Part shown: one piece after another, positions 36,197-48,345 of the stretch
Layout: each line of letters begins with the position of its first letter
Numbering within the stretch: the first letter of the stretch is position 1
Assembly (NCBI GenBank): GCA_030762175.1
Contig: CM060834.1
Span: 70,526,001 to 70,590,000, forward strand
Direction of reading: 5' to 3'
Source of the DNA: Metallyticus violacea
Taxonomy: Eukaryota; Arthropoda; Insecta; Mantodea; Metallyticidae
Length of the DNA: 64,000 nt
Position numbers and translations under genes: made by a program
Notes under the pieces: generated by a model
The model's input: only the letters and a program-made list of their open reading frames with translations
The model's database searches: none
What the model was told of the DNA's origin: nothing

Positions 36197-37205
36197 TGAA
36201 AGAAATTCTCTAAGAAATAATTCTATTTAAACAGTTTACAATTTGAGGAATGAAAATTTATGTTGAAGCTCTGTCAGTGCCAATTCATCAAAAATCCCAC
36301 TCTGTGGTCCAGTTTTGAACACAAACGAACATTTAATTGAGTTCACGCATGGACAGAGATTTAGCATACTTAATAGAAATCACAGATGTGTCAAATTTTC
36401 ATGCTCCATTAGAGTCAAACCCTGCCACAAAAAATTTCCGGCATCATATGCGATTTAATTGTGAATACTTTTGTGGGGTGGTTTATAGCCATGTGATTTA
36501 TCTGCTGTATGTTAAACTGCGGATTATGCGGATAGCATGTGTGTGGATGGATGTGGTGAAGTGTGTTTTGCTTTATTTTCCGCTAAGCTTAACCTCCTGA
36601 TAACCACAACCCTGGAATGGCGATGAGTGCAAAACACGGTGGATAGACACTGCGTCACAAATGAAACAAATCTTACTTGTATATTCTCCAAACTGACCTG
36701 GTATCCGGCCTTTGTTTTAATTTTTTGACTGTAGTTTTAAATCTGCTGCTAAATATTTTCTCAAACATCTACCTCAATGTTTTGACTAACTCATAACTAT
36801 TTTTAGCTAATAATTATAACAATAACATTTCGATAAAGGTAATTAAACATGCTTAAAATACCTTTTGGTTGAGCGGTTATGCTGATAGTAGTTATATAAT
36901 TATGAATACTTTTCAGTTAGAGTAAATGAACACTTTTTAGTTACATTAATTATAGAATTAAAATAAAAATAGTACGTGTATCTTTATTATTATAAACTTC
37001 TATATACAAAATATATTTTATGCATGGATCATAGACCGTACATATTTAAATATGATACACACTTTTAATGAGAAACAAATAGCAATAAAAAATAAGACTT
37101 ATAATAAGAACTAAACACTTTTTTAAATTCTTAAAATATGAAGAACGGTAAATTACAGATATGTGAATTGAAACATATTACATATTACTTATAATTATAT
37201 TAATT
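35550..37205. other. No gene recognised; holds one microsatellite
   Basis: AT-rich. 36156-36195 is an (AAT)n tract. 36800-37205 is very AT-rich and may be the 3' UTR of the LINE fragment that follows on the minus strand. Confidence 0.5.
36156..36195. repeat. (AAT)n microsatellite
   Basis: About 13 perfect AAT triplets. Confidence 0.95.
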
Positions 37206-37213
37206 ATTGCGTT

Positions 37214-37500
37214 CTAACCAGCAAATAAATTGCTTCTAGCTTCGCGCACTTTGACTAGGAAAATGCCTATATTGAACCAATTAGTGTGTTTCGCAAACAT
37301 ATCCCAACCTGCCAAACGACCTCTAATGGCCTTAATTTTTTCAGGAAACTGTGTTTGTCTCAGTTGTTTCCAGTGGGTACATTCTGTGAGAATATGAACC
37401 CATTCCTCATACCTCCACAAAATGAGCAAATTCTCCTACCATAAGTATCAGTTATTTTTAGCCCTCCAACCTGCCAGTCTAAACCTGGTCATTCCTGGTT
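37214..37500 (-). pseudogene. LINE ORF2 C-terminus, second LINE family
   Basis: The minus-strand open frame 37429-37214 reads YEEWVHILTECTHWKQLRQT and on to a FLVKVREARSN-like end before a stop. One frameshift upstream gives RICSFCGG. Together these make the CxxC...H...C zinc-knuckle-like end and trailing helix of LINE ORF2 proteins. The detail (HILTECTHW, a long tail after the knuckle) differs from family R, so it is a different element. Upstream reverse transcriptase was not recognised. Confidence 0.65.
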
Positions 37501-37969
37501 TCGGCTTTCTCAACAATCTAACGCTTTTTGTCTAAGCTGGAGTAATATTTTGGTGATAATTTAGCCAGAAGTATTCCGGATATGAATGACAATTTTTAAT
37601 TTAAAATTCCTGCAATCATTTTGGATGATGTTTTCCTGAACTTGTTAACTTTAAGAGAATGGAGCTCTAAGGTACCTCAGTTAAGTTTTAAGTTAGAAGA
37701 GCTTTTAATAAATAGCAAGTTATTTAGTATGTAGTTTGGTTGCTTATAGTTTGTTTTGAGTCGTGCATTACTTGCATATACTAGGTTTTGCTAATGGCTT
37801 TTTGGTGTTGCTTTTTTGGAATACAATTTTAGTTCCCACTATTTGTGATAAATTTTCCTTTTGTACCAAATATTTGAGAATGATGTAATATATATTATTT
37901 GTCACTTTGTCTACATTGGCCTTCTCACGAAGTATGTAGATAATGGATGGATTACAATGGGTGTAAGGG
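37501..37969. other. No feature recognised
   Basis: AT-rich; probably an older, unreadable part of the LINE or unrelated flank. Confidence 0.4.
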
Positions 37970-38600
37970 ATGAATGAAATGAAATAATGATGCCGAAAAT
38001 TGAGCTGAGAGTCCTTGGTGCCCTAAAATTAGACTCAGGCAACATGTGTTAACAGAGGAAAAGCTGAGTGATATCTCTACTCAATTAGAATAACCGCGAA
38101 AATCTCTTGCTAAGTTAGCACAACAAGCAAAGATCAGCCTGCATCAGCATATTCTCCTACAGAGCTGCTATATTTCATCCCTACAAGGATACTGAAGTTC
38201 ATGCCTTACAGCCACCGATGCTGGCGAGAGAAATTTTCATCTTCTGTGAAAAAGGACATCACGCGTTCAGTATTTTGCCGATTCACTCGGCATACTGGTT
38301 GTTGGCAGCTGAGCAGTGTGCTTCCTAGTCCAGAGCAGATCCTAAACCTAAACCTTCCTAAAATGTCCTAATCGTGAAATCCTCCTAAACCACAAGAGAA
38401 CTTGCTCAATGCAAACATTTTACAGACCAAGAGAGCCATTCTTAACGTAGAAGAGGAGGCACATAAAGGACGTTCATAAAAACTTCTCAGTCTAAGGAAA
38501 ATCTCCGGAAAAAAAAATCCCCCCAGACAGCTTGACCTGGCCGGGATTCGAACCCAGGACCTCCGGATTACTAGACTCAAACGCTACCATAGACCACGGA
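37970..38600 (-). mobile_element. SINE-C, long form
   Basis: On the minus strand: the tRNA-like head GTGGTCTATGGTAGCGTTTG, the B box GGGTTCGAATCCC, a GGAGATTTTCCTTAGACTGA linker, the roughly 430-base middle module also present alone at 35.1-35.5 kb, and the 3' end ACCAAGGACTCTCAGCTCAA shared with the short form at 28.0 kb, then a CATTATTTCATTTCATTC tail. At about 630 bases it is long for a SINE. No coding capacity. Confidence 0.82.
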
Positions 38601-39493
38601 GTTGGTCAAGAGGATGGTGTTGTGGTCATCTATTAAACTGTTATAGCAGTTTTCATCTAGCTTAGAAAGCTGTTATATTCTTGCCTTTTCAGTATTTAGC
38701 TAAGCTGAAACCCGAATTATGCAAAATTATATGAATCACGGCTTCCATAGCAAGCCGCCAGAAATTGCATGAGAGAGCGAGAGCGGGAAAACGAACAGAA
38801 AAGAGAAAAAAGTATAAGGGGATTTTTTTCCCGCTGCGGAACCTTAGAGAGAAGCGGGAGGGAGAGAGAGAGTATAATTACGTGGCGTTCACAGCGAGAG
38901 GAATTCCATGCAAGCATCCAGCTTCCTCCCTAAATGAAATGCTTACCAGCCGCTGCAGGGAAATTTACTGCGTTTAGCGCGAAGAAACTTCCCACCGTTT
39001 AGGGATATTTGAAACGTGTAAGCTATTCAGTAAAACTGGAGGCCTAAGAATGCAAAAGGATGGGAAAAAGCGCGAAATTTCTTGTATTATTGCGCACTAT
39101 ATCACCGGGAAACGGACTACATTATCCCAAATGATTACTGCTGTTGCCTAGAGGTCACGCATTTTACTTCTAATTCAAATTCTGACTTGGCTTCTGTGAG
39201 AAAATTGTTGCAAAGATAAATTTAATATATCATATGTTGATCATTTCAAGTTATGCATAGTTTTTAATTAAATGCTGCATGTAAATTTATTGTCATTTTC
39301 TCCTAAATGAAATTTTCTGCATATTACACCCTGTATTTTCGCATTCATAGGTATTTACAGATTTTCAATTACAATTATGATTATAATAGTAATATTAAAA
39401 TATACTTTATTAATATAGCTTGATGAAGTTTGTATTAATTACTTCAATCGCCGTGTTCGCAAAATTATTAAATATGTACCTACATAAATAGGT
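38601..39493. other. No gene recognised
   Basis: Includes purine-rich text at 38770-38875 that yields charged but meaningless open frames. Confidence 0.5.
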
Positions 39494-39612
39494 GTTAACC
39501 GCCTAGTGGTAGTGTTTGAGACTACTAATCCGGAAGTCTAGAATTTAATCCCGGGTCAGCACAGAACTGTGTGCATATGGCGTTTTTGGAGATTTTTCTA
39601 CCTTAGAAGCTA
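39494..39612 (+). mobile_element. SINE-C, 5' fragment
   Basis: The tRNA-like head CCTAGTGGTAGTGTTTGAGA then ACTAATCCGGAAGTC, a decayed B box (GAATTTAATCCCGG), and the linker GGAGATTTTTCTACCTTAGA that matches the long form. No middle module or 3' end follows. Confidence 0.7.
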
Positions 39613-41305
39613 TGTGACATAGCTTTAAGGAGCCAAGAATCCGAGTTCATTTCCGCCATCATAGGTTTAAGAACCCAGTGGCGCACCGTAACCATAACGC
39701 ATTCGCTATCATCTTCTCGGGGAAAACATAGCGACGCCGTAAGGAAAAAGTCCACAGGTTCATGAGACAATGAGCTGGCATTGAAGCAAAATAAAAACGA
39801 AAAACTAGATACCATTTAGTGACTATTAGATCGAATGCAAGTGATGTCACTCCTTTCAGAGTTTTAAATATTATTTTCCTTCCTTTTACATTAGAGTTTA
39901 ACTTGTAGAATATTTAAGTTTGTTAATGAATTTAAATAAATAATAAGATTGTTTTCAATTAATTTTATATTATCAATGAATAATTAATATAGTTTGTATA
40001 AAACAGCATATTAAATGGCAATACCGTGTTGTACTATAGATTTTAGAATATGAAGTAGTAAAATATGAGTATCAATTACAAAAATAATGAAGGAAAGAAT
40101 AAAATTTACAATAATTGAAGGTAATATAGTGAAAAATACTTTTAAAACAACAATAATGACAGTAGTTCTTTATAAACAGTGAAATTGTTATGACTTGTCG
40201 TGACACTGTAATAAACAAATGACGACGGAAAGATGTGTCTATCCCCTGGGCTGGCTACCTTAGTAATATAGCCGTTCAACCTTGTTACAAGTAATGAACT
40301 GCACATGTATGGGCACTTAGTGACGCTTTGTAGCCCTGCTTTATAACGTTTTCCGGTGTCTAGACCAACAGCTTTACACGGAACTAAAACATGTGATACG
40401 AGCACGACCTTACTTCCTAGAATACACCAGGAAGAACAAGCGTAGGTTGCAACATTGCTTCTGCAAGACTAGACTTTGGGTGTTGGTATATTTCAAAGGT
40501 GTTTCGTTGGCCTTGTTGTCTACCTGTGAAGGAATGGACGCGATATCTCTGTTACTTGTTTTTATCCGTATTACATTTGTATTTTAAATGTAAGTTGAAA
40601 TCACACTTATGAAAGTGCATGCTTATAAATAAAAAATATACATATCATTTTTGAAAAATACTAATGAAGAGTTTTTACCACGACTATTTCACTTTTGTGG
40701 CGTCTTCATAAAATCGATCAATGAAATGAAACAACGTTTTGAATTTTTATCAATCACAGCCCAATATTGCAATGAAATCATCATTAAATTTTATCAAATC
40801 CCTTTACCATGCAAAGTGCATTTCTCTTCCGGTCATTAAAGCCAACTCTACAATTTCACTATAATCCCTGAGCATCATACAGATTGATCAAGAACTTAAT
40901 TTGACAATGCTAAATAAAGTGCGAGATTCTACTTCCACAGCTTTATCTACTAATTCTCAATGTTATTTGTATCCAACCAAATTGCAGTCCCTTCATTCAA
41001 AATTGATAACTGTATTTTCAAAAAGTGTATATTTAAGTAACTGAAACAATTGTTTCTGTGTATTCAGTCATACAGTCTGAAACAGTTTTGTAAATTATAT
41101 AACAATACCTGTCTAAACAAACAAATTTTAATGAGCACGTTCTTCAGAATGGCAAAATGTTATCTCTATTTTTTTCTCACTTGGTATTAGTAAGTCAAAC
41201 CGTAGCGGTTGTAACAGTCCACCTTATTCTATTTCAGTCCTACGATTTCTGAATAGCTATTCATAAGTAAGCATTTTATATAATTTTTGTAATATTATGT
41301 GCACG

Positions 41306-41308
<3 letters not shown>
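39613..41308. other. No gene recognised
   Basis: AT-rich. Open frames at 39603-39850 on overlapping frames and at 40142-40839 have no motif. Confidence 0.55.

Positions 41309-41356
<48 letters not shown>
41309..41356. repeat. (AT)n microsatellite
   Basis: About 24 AT dinucleotides, self-complementary. Confidence 0.97.
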
Positions 41357-41357
<1 letters not shown>

Positions 41358-41440
41358 CTTTTATTATTTTATTAATGAAATAGCCCTCTTCTATAGGCAT
41401 TATTGACAATGGGCATTTGTTTTTTACAAAACAGCTTTTT

Positions 41441-41696
41441 TAAATAGTGTTTAACGCCCGTTTTCACTACTGAGACACTGATAATACATGAAATGATATA
41501 TTAGGAAAGGCTTTTTTTAAGAAAGGGAACATTCCAGGCTTAATTTTAGGGTAACTCCCCGGAATTTGCCATTTATGAGGACTGAGGAAAACCTGGAAAA
41601 AACCTCGGTCAGGGAGGACGGTCCTGGTGAGATTCGAACCGCAAATCTCCCGCTCATGAATCCGCGCCTTAACAACCTCGGCCACCCGTGGCGGTT
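41441..41696 (-). mobile_element. SINE-B copy 6
   Basis: Reverse-complement SINE-B: AACGCCCGTTTTCACTACTG, then a deletion of the CCACAGGCGG block, GAACATTCCAGGCTTAATTT, TTATGAGGACTGAGGAAAAC, the B box complement GATTCGAACCG and the head complement AACAACCTCGGCCACCCG. Confidence 0.88.
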
Positions 41697-42595
41697 CAAT
41701 ATAGCTTGAAAGTTAAATATTCATAATACAAATATACAATTATCATACTTTTATAAGCCAATTCACTACGTTCGTGAATTTATCGGCAATCTCAGACTCT
41801 CTTGTGATAAATTTCCTTACTTATCGATGGGTAATGTTTCATATTTTTGACGCTGGCAGTTGACAGTTAAGACCTTATTGATTTATAAGGGTATGTTTTC
41901 ACATACCCGTCAGCACTCTGTTATTTTCGTAATGATGTGAAACTATCGATCGCATACTTGAAGTTTCTAAACGTTACAATTCGTTAAATTTTTGTGAAAC
42001 TGTAGACCTATATGGGACTCAGAACAGAGATATAAGCTGTTTATTTGCCGTTGAACACTCCGATGTAAAGTTGGCGCAATACACGTTACTATTTTGCATT
42101 GCAGATTTATTTTATACTAACATTAATTTCTTTATATTATAAACTCACTGCAACTTTATTGCAGTAGAGGCAAGTGCATATTTCCAAGTGACGCTAGACT
42201 CGGCATCTTTCTTCCCTCATTCATATAATACTTTAGAATATCTTTCGAATACTTTATCTTTTAAAAATGTATCACATAGGTCAGAGAAGCAAGCGCTAAT
42301 TATTCAGTTCGAATATTCCCTTATGCTTGCACCAAATTTGTGTTGTCCAGATAGAATGCATTCATATTAACGCCATTAGAGCATTCACTGGTATCAAAAT
42401 CAAACATTTACATGTTTTTGGTTTCATTTATTTTTATAATTGAGACTTCCAGTTGAAACAGATGCTTTATTTATCATGATGTCACTTTAAACTTTTCATC
42501 TATATCTAAGAGTACTGTATAATATTTTAATACAGTTTATAAAATTGTAGATATAACTTACATTAACATACAAAAGGCACTGTCTTAACGTGCTG
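41697..42595. other. No gene recognised
   Basis: AT-rich. The 42188-42370 open frame is unsupported. Confidence 0.5.
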
Positions 42596-42912
42596 TGGAA
42601 TGAAGTGAAGGAGACATTGGGCGGACAGCATCTAGGGGCGATGTTATGCTGACGTCACATGCCCGGGCAAAAATATTTCCAAAGTGTAAACCATCGTGAT
42701 ACCGCACACAGCACCAGCCCACCTGACACTTTGACCCTGTAACAGAAACCACGGAATTAAACGGGAATATTCGGAAAAATAAAGATTTGTCCCATTTAAG
42801 CGATCAGAGTAAAACACGGAAAAGTCGAAGGTCGGCCGGCCCCAAGGAATTGAAACCCGGAATGTCCCAAATGCGTATCCAAAGCGTCACCACCTCAGCC
42901 ATTCGTTGGCGT
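42596..42912 (-). mobile_element. SINE-D, tRNA-derived element
   Basis: The minus strand starts CGAATGGCTGAGGTGGTGAC, then CGCATTTGGGAC and a B-box-like CGGGTTTCAATTCC, followed by about 230 bases of GC-richer body (for example GTGCGGTATCACGATGG and GCCCGGGCATGTGACG) that differs sharply from its AT-rich surroundings. Only the tRNA-like head has a second likely copy in the window (29.8 kb), so the element ends are approximate. Confidence 0.58.
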
Positions 42913-44599
42913 TAAACGGAATAGAACTGTAACATTGTATTGATATATAATTTTAATACTTTACTTTTTCTGGATATACTTTCATCAAATATTAGAATTG
43001 ATGTGATGGATTTCTTTAGATACCAATTTTATATTATACTTGATTTATATGAAGAGATACTAAAAAATGTTATTCATTATATTCATAGATATTAAGAACT
43101 AAATAGGATCAAAAACAAATGTCAGGGTTCATAATTTAGAAGTTCTTGGGGCAAATAATTTATTCAAATTTACAGGGTAAAGTCGTGCGATATCATAAAG
43201 CGAGATATATTATAAGGGATGCAGATTAAAAGATAATATAAATGCAATAAAGATAAAGGTTTTTAAGAAAGGAATTTTGGAAAGGAAGGATATACAGTGT
43301 AACATATACTTTTGACTTATTTGGAAATAGAAGCTGAGTAGCTAAAAGAATATTCCGATTTTAAATAAACATTGTTCTTATTAAGTTTAATACCAATTTA
43401 AAAAATAAAGGATACATTTTCAGTTTGTAACGATATCTTTCAAATTCTTCGGTGTGCACTTTTGGTCACGTATGTAATCAAGCGATAGTTCGATTCATTC
43501 CACACACCTGTAGTACATCTGTAGCGATTGATGCTGCAGTCTGTAATGAGGCTCTGGAAGTTTCGTGAGATCATCTGCTTCTGAGGCAGCGTCCACATTT
43601 TTGCTTATTCTGTTCTCAGGTGGCGCAAATGGAAATGACCCCAAGTGGGTAACTTTCACTTTAAGTGGCAATAAATTCCAAATGCAGCACAAGGACGTGA
43701 TGATCACAGTGAAAAGCGTGTTCTAAATTTATGGGTAGCTAAAACTATTTTGTGACTGAAAGTAAATATTTCAAGTTCATTATCAAGTATAAAATAACCT
43801 AAGCAAACCAGGAAATCAAATAGCAAGCACAATTAAAAATTACGTAGTCAGATATAGCGCCCATTAAAAGCTCAAAACAAACATGAAAGTTACAGAATAA
43901 AATGAAGAGGACCAGGGTTTAAATCAACTTCTTCTAAATTCATGTAAAAGCCGGCGCTTCCATCAAATGCCATGTTTTAGTAATTTTCAAGGCGAAATCA
44001 AAACTACAGAAGCCCTCCAGAAGCCGAACACAGGGCATGGCGCCTCGGTCAAATGTCACTTATCGAAATAAGGGTTTAGTTGCTCTATCAACATCACCTA
44101 ATGAACTAGAGCTTTAATACAAGGCTTCAAGAGGACTAACCAAATTCCAGGAATATTACCCATTCGATATGCAAAACGTAGCTCAGAAATTTAAGAATAA
44201 GAAAAAAGTAAAAAAGACAATTTTAAATAAAAAGTGTTAAACATGAACTTAATGAAAGCTTAGAAATGATAGGCGCCAAGGCAAGCAAAAGTGAACAAAG
44301 TGTAAAACAAAAGCAGAGAGAGTAGTCCCAGAGAAGTCAAAGATTGCTCTGAGTCAGCACCCGTCGAATCTCCGGTTACACTTAATGTCCAGGCAAAGAA
44401 GAAGATGAAGAACTTAAGCGAATGACGTTAATTTATATATTCTTATTTAGAGCCTTCGTTTGGACGCGTGGCCGACATCCTGATGATTTGCTTGCTATCG
44501 GGAAGCACGCTGTTTGCCGGTGGAGTAGGATGCTCATAGCCCCTAAAATTCAAGAGCATAGATATCATTCAAATTATGACTACAATAACCACATGTCTT
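42913..44599. other. No certain gene; possible decayed coding text 43900-44410
   Basis: 43900-44410 is richer in G and C than its flanks and gives short lysine-rich open pieces such as FKNKKKVKKTILNKK, with stops between them. I recognise no family. The minus-strand frame 43495-43707 is likewise unrecognised. Confidence 0.35.
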
Positions 44600-45240
44600 C
44601 ATTATATAATATGTTGTAAATTATATCCTTGTGCCGCCACACTTCTCTCACACATTTTAAGAAAATTTGCATTTACACTCATTAGTTCTTCTGAAATTGC
44701 ACTAATTTCCCTTCTCACAGACCTTATAGTTCTGTAAGCATTCACAGTACACCAAACACTAATTTTTCCGTCATACGATTGCATTTCGTGTACAAGTTCG
44801 GGGTTTTCTTTACTATTGCTTTGTGTTGCTACATGGCCATAAACAATCGCTAACATTATCCAACACCCAATTGCAGAAATTAATTCTACTCACATTATAG
44901 CGTGGCTGCAATTCCTGAACTACAGTTATCTTATAGGGTTTGCAATTTTAAAAGTTTAGTGGCATTCCAAGTTAAGGTTTGCAAATTTTCTGATTCTTGT
45001 GCAAGCTTTCTCAGAGATTTCTTTGGACTTAGTTCAAACTTTTCTCCGATGCCATTGAGATTTTCCTCTGTAAGAACAAGGCGGTTTACTTTCGATGTCT
45101 TATCAAGAACAGGTCCCTTTTCCTAAATTAATTCACAAGATTACAAACCATTTCTCTGTGAGGCGGATGGACAGCAGGGAGTCTGTCTATGAATCGTCGT
45201 CTCACTTCTCTGCAAAAGTTTGTTGTCACATAGGAACCAT
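44600..45240 (-). pseudogene. HTH/DUF4817-type transposase relic, copy 4
   Basis: The most complete N-terminal half of the family here. Minus-strand frames read FCREVRRRFIDRLPAVHPPH, GPVLDK, RLVLTEENLNGIGEKFELSP, KKSLRKLAQESENLQTL, ATKLLKLQ, QELQPRYNVSRINFCNW, SKENPELVHEMQSYDGKISV-WCTV, then an abrupt join to VRREISAISEELMSV and NANFLKMCERSVAAQGYNLQ-HII before a stop at 44602. The first catalytic segment (FTDEA type) and the second and third catalytic blocks are deleted. Two or more frameshifts occur. Confidence 0.83.
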
Positions 45241-46599
45241 GTGGACTTTTTAATATTATAACAGCACTAACACACTATAACACTGAAACACGTGGTCTGA
45301 CAGCGTTCAATTTCTGTACAACACAAACACAGATGCCCCTTTCGGGACTAGTTTAATTATAATGGTAAACAAATATTTAGTAAAACTTGAAATATTTCTG
45401 GACGTCATTGAGCGTAGGCATACGTTCTAATATAATAATATAATCTAATTAGGCAACTAGATAGCTTGGACTTGAACTCCAACATTGGTTCTAATAAGAA
45501 TTTGTCAATAACATGATAAAACGGTTTTAAAATGCTATGATTCTGAATAGTAAAATTAATCTTAGAATTTAAATGTGTTTTGTCATACTTCTTAACGATT
45601 TATTGGGTCATGTAGTAAAATATGCTATTCATTAACGTTTTTAATCCGAATGTGCAGTCGTTAAATTTTTCGCAAATTTCCTGATATGTTTTCGTCTACA
45701 AACGTAGACTCATGATAAAAAAAGAATCTTATTTCACGTTTATCTGTAAAAATCTTTTATGCTCGTACCAAAGTCTCATGTTTAAGTGCTGCATAAGAAT
45801 GAAGACATTGGTCACGTATTTGATAGAGTTTGACGCTTGAACAGACTCTCAACGACCCGGAAAGGGCCTGAGATGGGAAATTCCACAATTTGACAGATGG
45901 GTGGAACGTGAGGTTTGTAGGAGAATGTATTTAAATCGGCCTTTTCCTACCACCCTAACCTATCTCTCAGTTCGGTTCTCTATCCTAGGTCTAGTGACTA
46001 GTGTTTTGTTTTCCATCAGTCGCAGATAGCGTGCATGTTTGTTTTAGTATTTTTTGTGTGGCAGACTTGTAAACGTGCTTTCTTGTGAAACAAAATCGTT
46101 AATAAAAAGTTACAACATGGTACTACGAGGTGCGTTCAAGTTCTAAAGTTTCCGATTTCTTTTCTAAGAATTGAAAGCAGGTAGAAATAAATATTCCTTT
46201 TAGCTTACAATATTTCTTTTGTTTGACCTGTTGAGGAGAAGAGTATGAAGACGTTTATTTATCAGAGTGTAATGTGAGGAAAGGAATATCACATCGTATT
46301 AGCATTGAAAACAGTCATATGAAATATTTAATTTGTAGAACGTTTCTTTTGAAAGTACTTCATGAGTATTCCAAGACAGACTTATGGAAGAAAGTTTACG
46401 GTTCTCTGAAATGAGAGAGAAACTTAATCGTCGAAATAAGATTCAGTAAAGCAAATTAAACGTTATATTTTGAGTTCTCTGATCTAGAGTGAAAAAAATT
46501 TGATTTATTTGAAATTTATTAAAAAGCTGAACCAGTTTAAAAATGAAATACTGTACTTAAATTTGCAGCTCTCTGTAAATCAGTAAATAAACCAAGAAC
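45241..46599. other. No certain gene; possible lone mariner-type terminal repeat
   Basis: TACGAGGTGCGTTCAAGTTC at 46124-46143 resembles the outer end of some mariner-like terminal repeats. No partner repeat or transposase was found nearby. The rest is AT-rich. Confidence 0.35.
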
Positions 46600-47540
46600 T
46601 ATTGAGAAAAGTCAACTCAAAATGTGAATGCTGGGCCAGAGGTCAGAGCAACACAAGCTATATTACACCAGAATATTATAAAAGTTTAGTTTCATAAAGA
46701 TATGAAAAATTACATGATAAAGATAATTGAAAAATCATTAGTTCTAAAGTATGATTATGCCAAAAAGCTTGCCTGTATCCAAGCTAAATATGAATGCCCT
46801 GTTTATAAGCACCTTATTTGATATTATGTTTTAACACATATTACTACACTGACTAGAAAAGTGTGCATTATGTTTGGTAGAAACTGAATCAAGAAAGTAG
46901 AGTTGTTTCGTTTCTTTATGATTTCATTTAAAAAAGAAGTTGAGCTGTCAATAAGTTACAGAAAGAGATGATATAAGAGATAATATTATCATCAGAAAAT
47001 TCAGGAAGCCAAAATACAAATATGAAAGTGCACATTTTGCTCATTTTTGGCTCAAGTTCAAAGTAAAAGTACCTCAGATATTTCCTGTTAGAGGCTACTC
47101 TTGCTGTCAGTGTGACAGAACCTTTGGAATTGCACCAAAAGGAAGAAAAACATTCCCACAGCCTTTGAGTATGCTAAAATTATCCTAAACTTCAGAATCA
47201 ATTCATGGAAATGCAATAATAAAAGAGTGGGAAAGTTTATTACAGAAAAGGTTTGGGAAGAAATCTAAGACAAAAAGGCATCAAAAACTTACAATGTAGT
47301 ATATGTGCCTCTTTCTGTACTGATCAAGGCCATGAACTCTGAGGACTTTGCTGACTTATTGCCTTGTGCAAAAAATAAATAAATAAAAAACAAATAAAAA
47401 AGTAAAACGAGCAAAACGGAAAGATATACGAATTGTTGTCAGGAGACGGTATATACAGTAGTTTGAGCTACAGCTTCCTGAAGAAGAATCTACAGATGCT
47501 GTTTGGCACATTTCTGATAACGAACTTAATCTTTGCTGAG
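46600..47540 (+). pseudogene. DUF7869-like protein relic, C-terminal half
   Basis: Plus-strand frames give DYAKKL (about 46750), VVSFLYDFI (about 46900), IILSSENSGSQNTNMKV (about 46982) and KVPQIFPVRGYSCCQCDRTF then GIAPKGRK (about 47070-47145), with stops and frame changes between. From memory, this series (DYxQN; NEVxSFL..FI; SDNxxGQNKN; FPxRGHSFxxcDRxFG) is the core of an uncharacterised insect protein family annotated as DUF7869, which is often multi-copy. Catalytic function is unknown to me. The copy is broken and lacks the N-terminal half. Confidence 0.55.
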
Positions 47541-48224
47541 GCTGAAGACACAAGTCAATGATTCGAAAATAATGGACATTAATTTAATTTCTGTTAAAGA
47601 AAAGGTTTCTTAAAATAAAGAGAATGGAAGTTTATTAAAATCAATAGAATGGAAAAAAAATATTTTCCTCATTTTTTCATAAACCTATCACTCGTGATTT
47701 CAGTAAATGGATTCATAGAAAAAAACCAGCTGAGTCTCTAAATTTTTTTTACTGCGGCAGTATCTTAAATGCTTATAGATATTTAACTATTAAAATATAA
47801 TAGGAGAATAGATACTATATAAAGAATAGTTATCTTCACAACTAAGAAACTTTTATCAACAAACAAATAGTTTGCATTTCTTTGCTATGGTTTCTTTTTC
47901 AAAATAAAGCCCTTTTTCCAGAAAGATCCTCACTTATAGTAAAAAAGATGCACAAAGCTTTAACACAGAGAAAAGAGAACTTGTGAAAATGCCTGCAAGC
48001 TACTTGACATGTAAAATTAAAAATAAAAACTTGAAAACAAACTTAAATTTTATCTAAGACTGGCTATGTGCAGTTTCCCGTTGCAAGCTAACGGAGCCAA
48101 CTGAGTGACTGAGTCACTTAATAAGGATTTCAGTCTTTTTCATAAGAACTAAACCATTGTGATGACAACGCTTGTTGCTGTAAATAAAATGTCTAATATA
48201 GATGAAATTCTTTGAGTTTCAAGA
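47541..48224. other. No gene recognised
   Basis: Adenine-rich sequence following the DUF7869-like relic. It may contain more decayed C-terminal text, which I could not read. Confidence 0.45.
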
Positions 48225-48345
48225 CTCTAACTGTTAATATTCAAGTTTAATTTATTTACACTAAAATAATAGGGTATCTAATCCTAAGTTCGCTGTCACG
48301 TGTAACGTTAGAACTCGTAATTTCATTAGGATAAAGTTCATAAAT
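48225..48345 (-). pseudogene. Short nuclear insert of mitochondrial 12S rRNA (NUMT), partial
   Basis: AATAATAGGGTATCTAATCC at 48266-48285 is the complement of the highly conserved insect 12S rRNA segment used for universal primers (sense strand GGATTAGATACCCTATTATT). The sequence before it, AAGTTTAATTTATTTACAC, and TAGGATAAAGTTCATAAAT after it also fit the order and style of insect 12S genes. The stretch between is diverged. The ends are unclear; the insert may extend leftward toward 48170. Confidence 0.6.
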
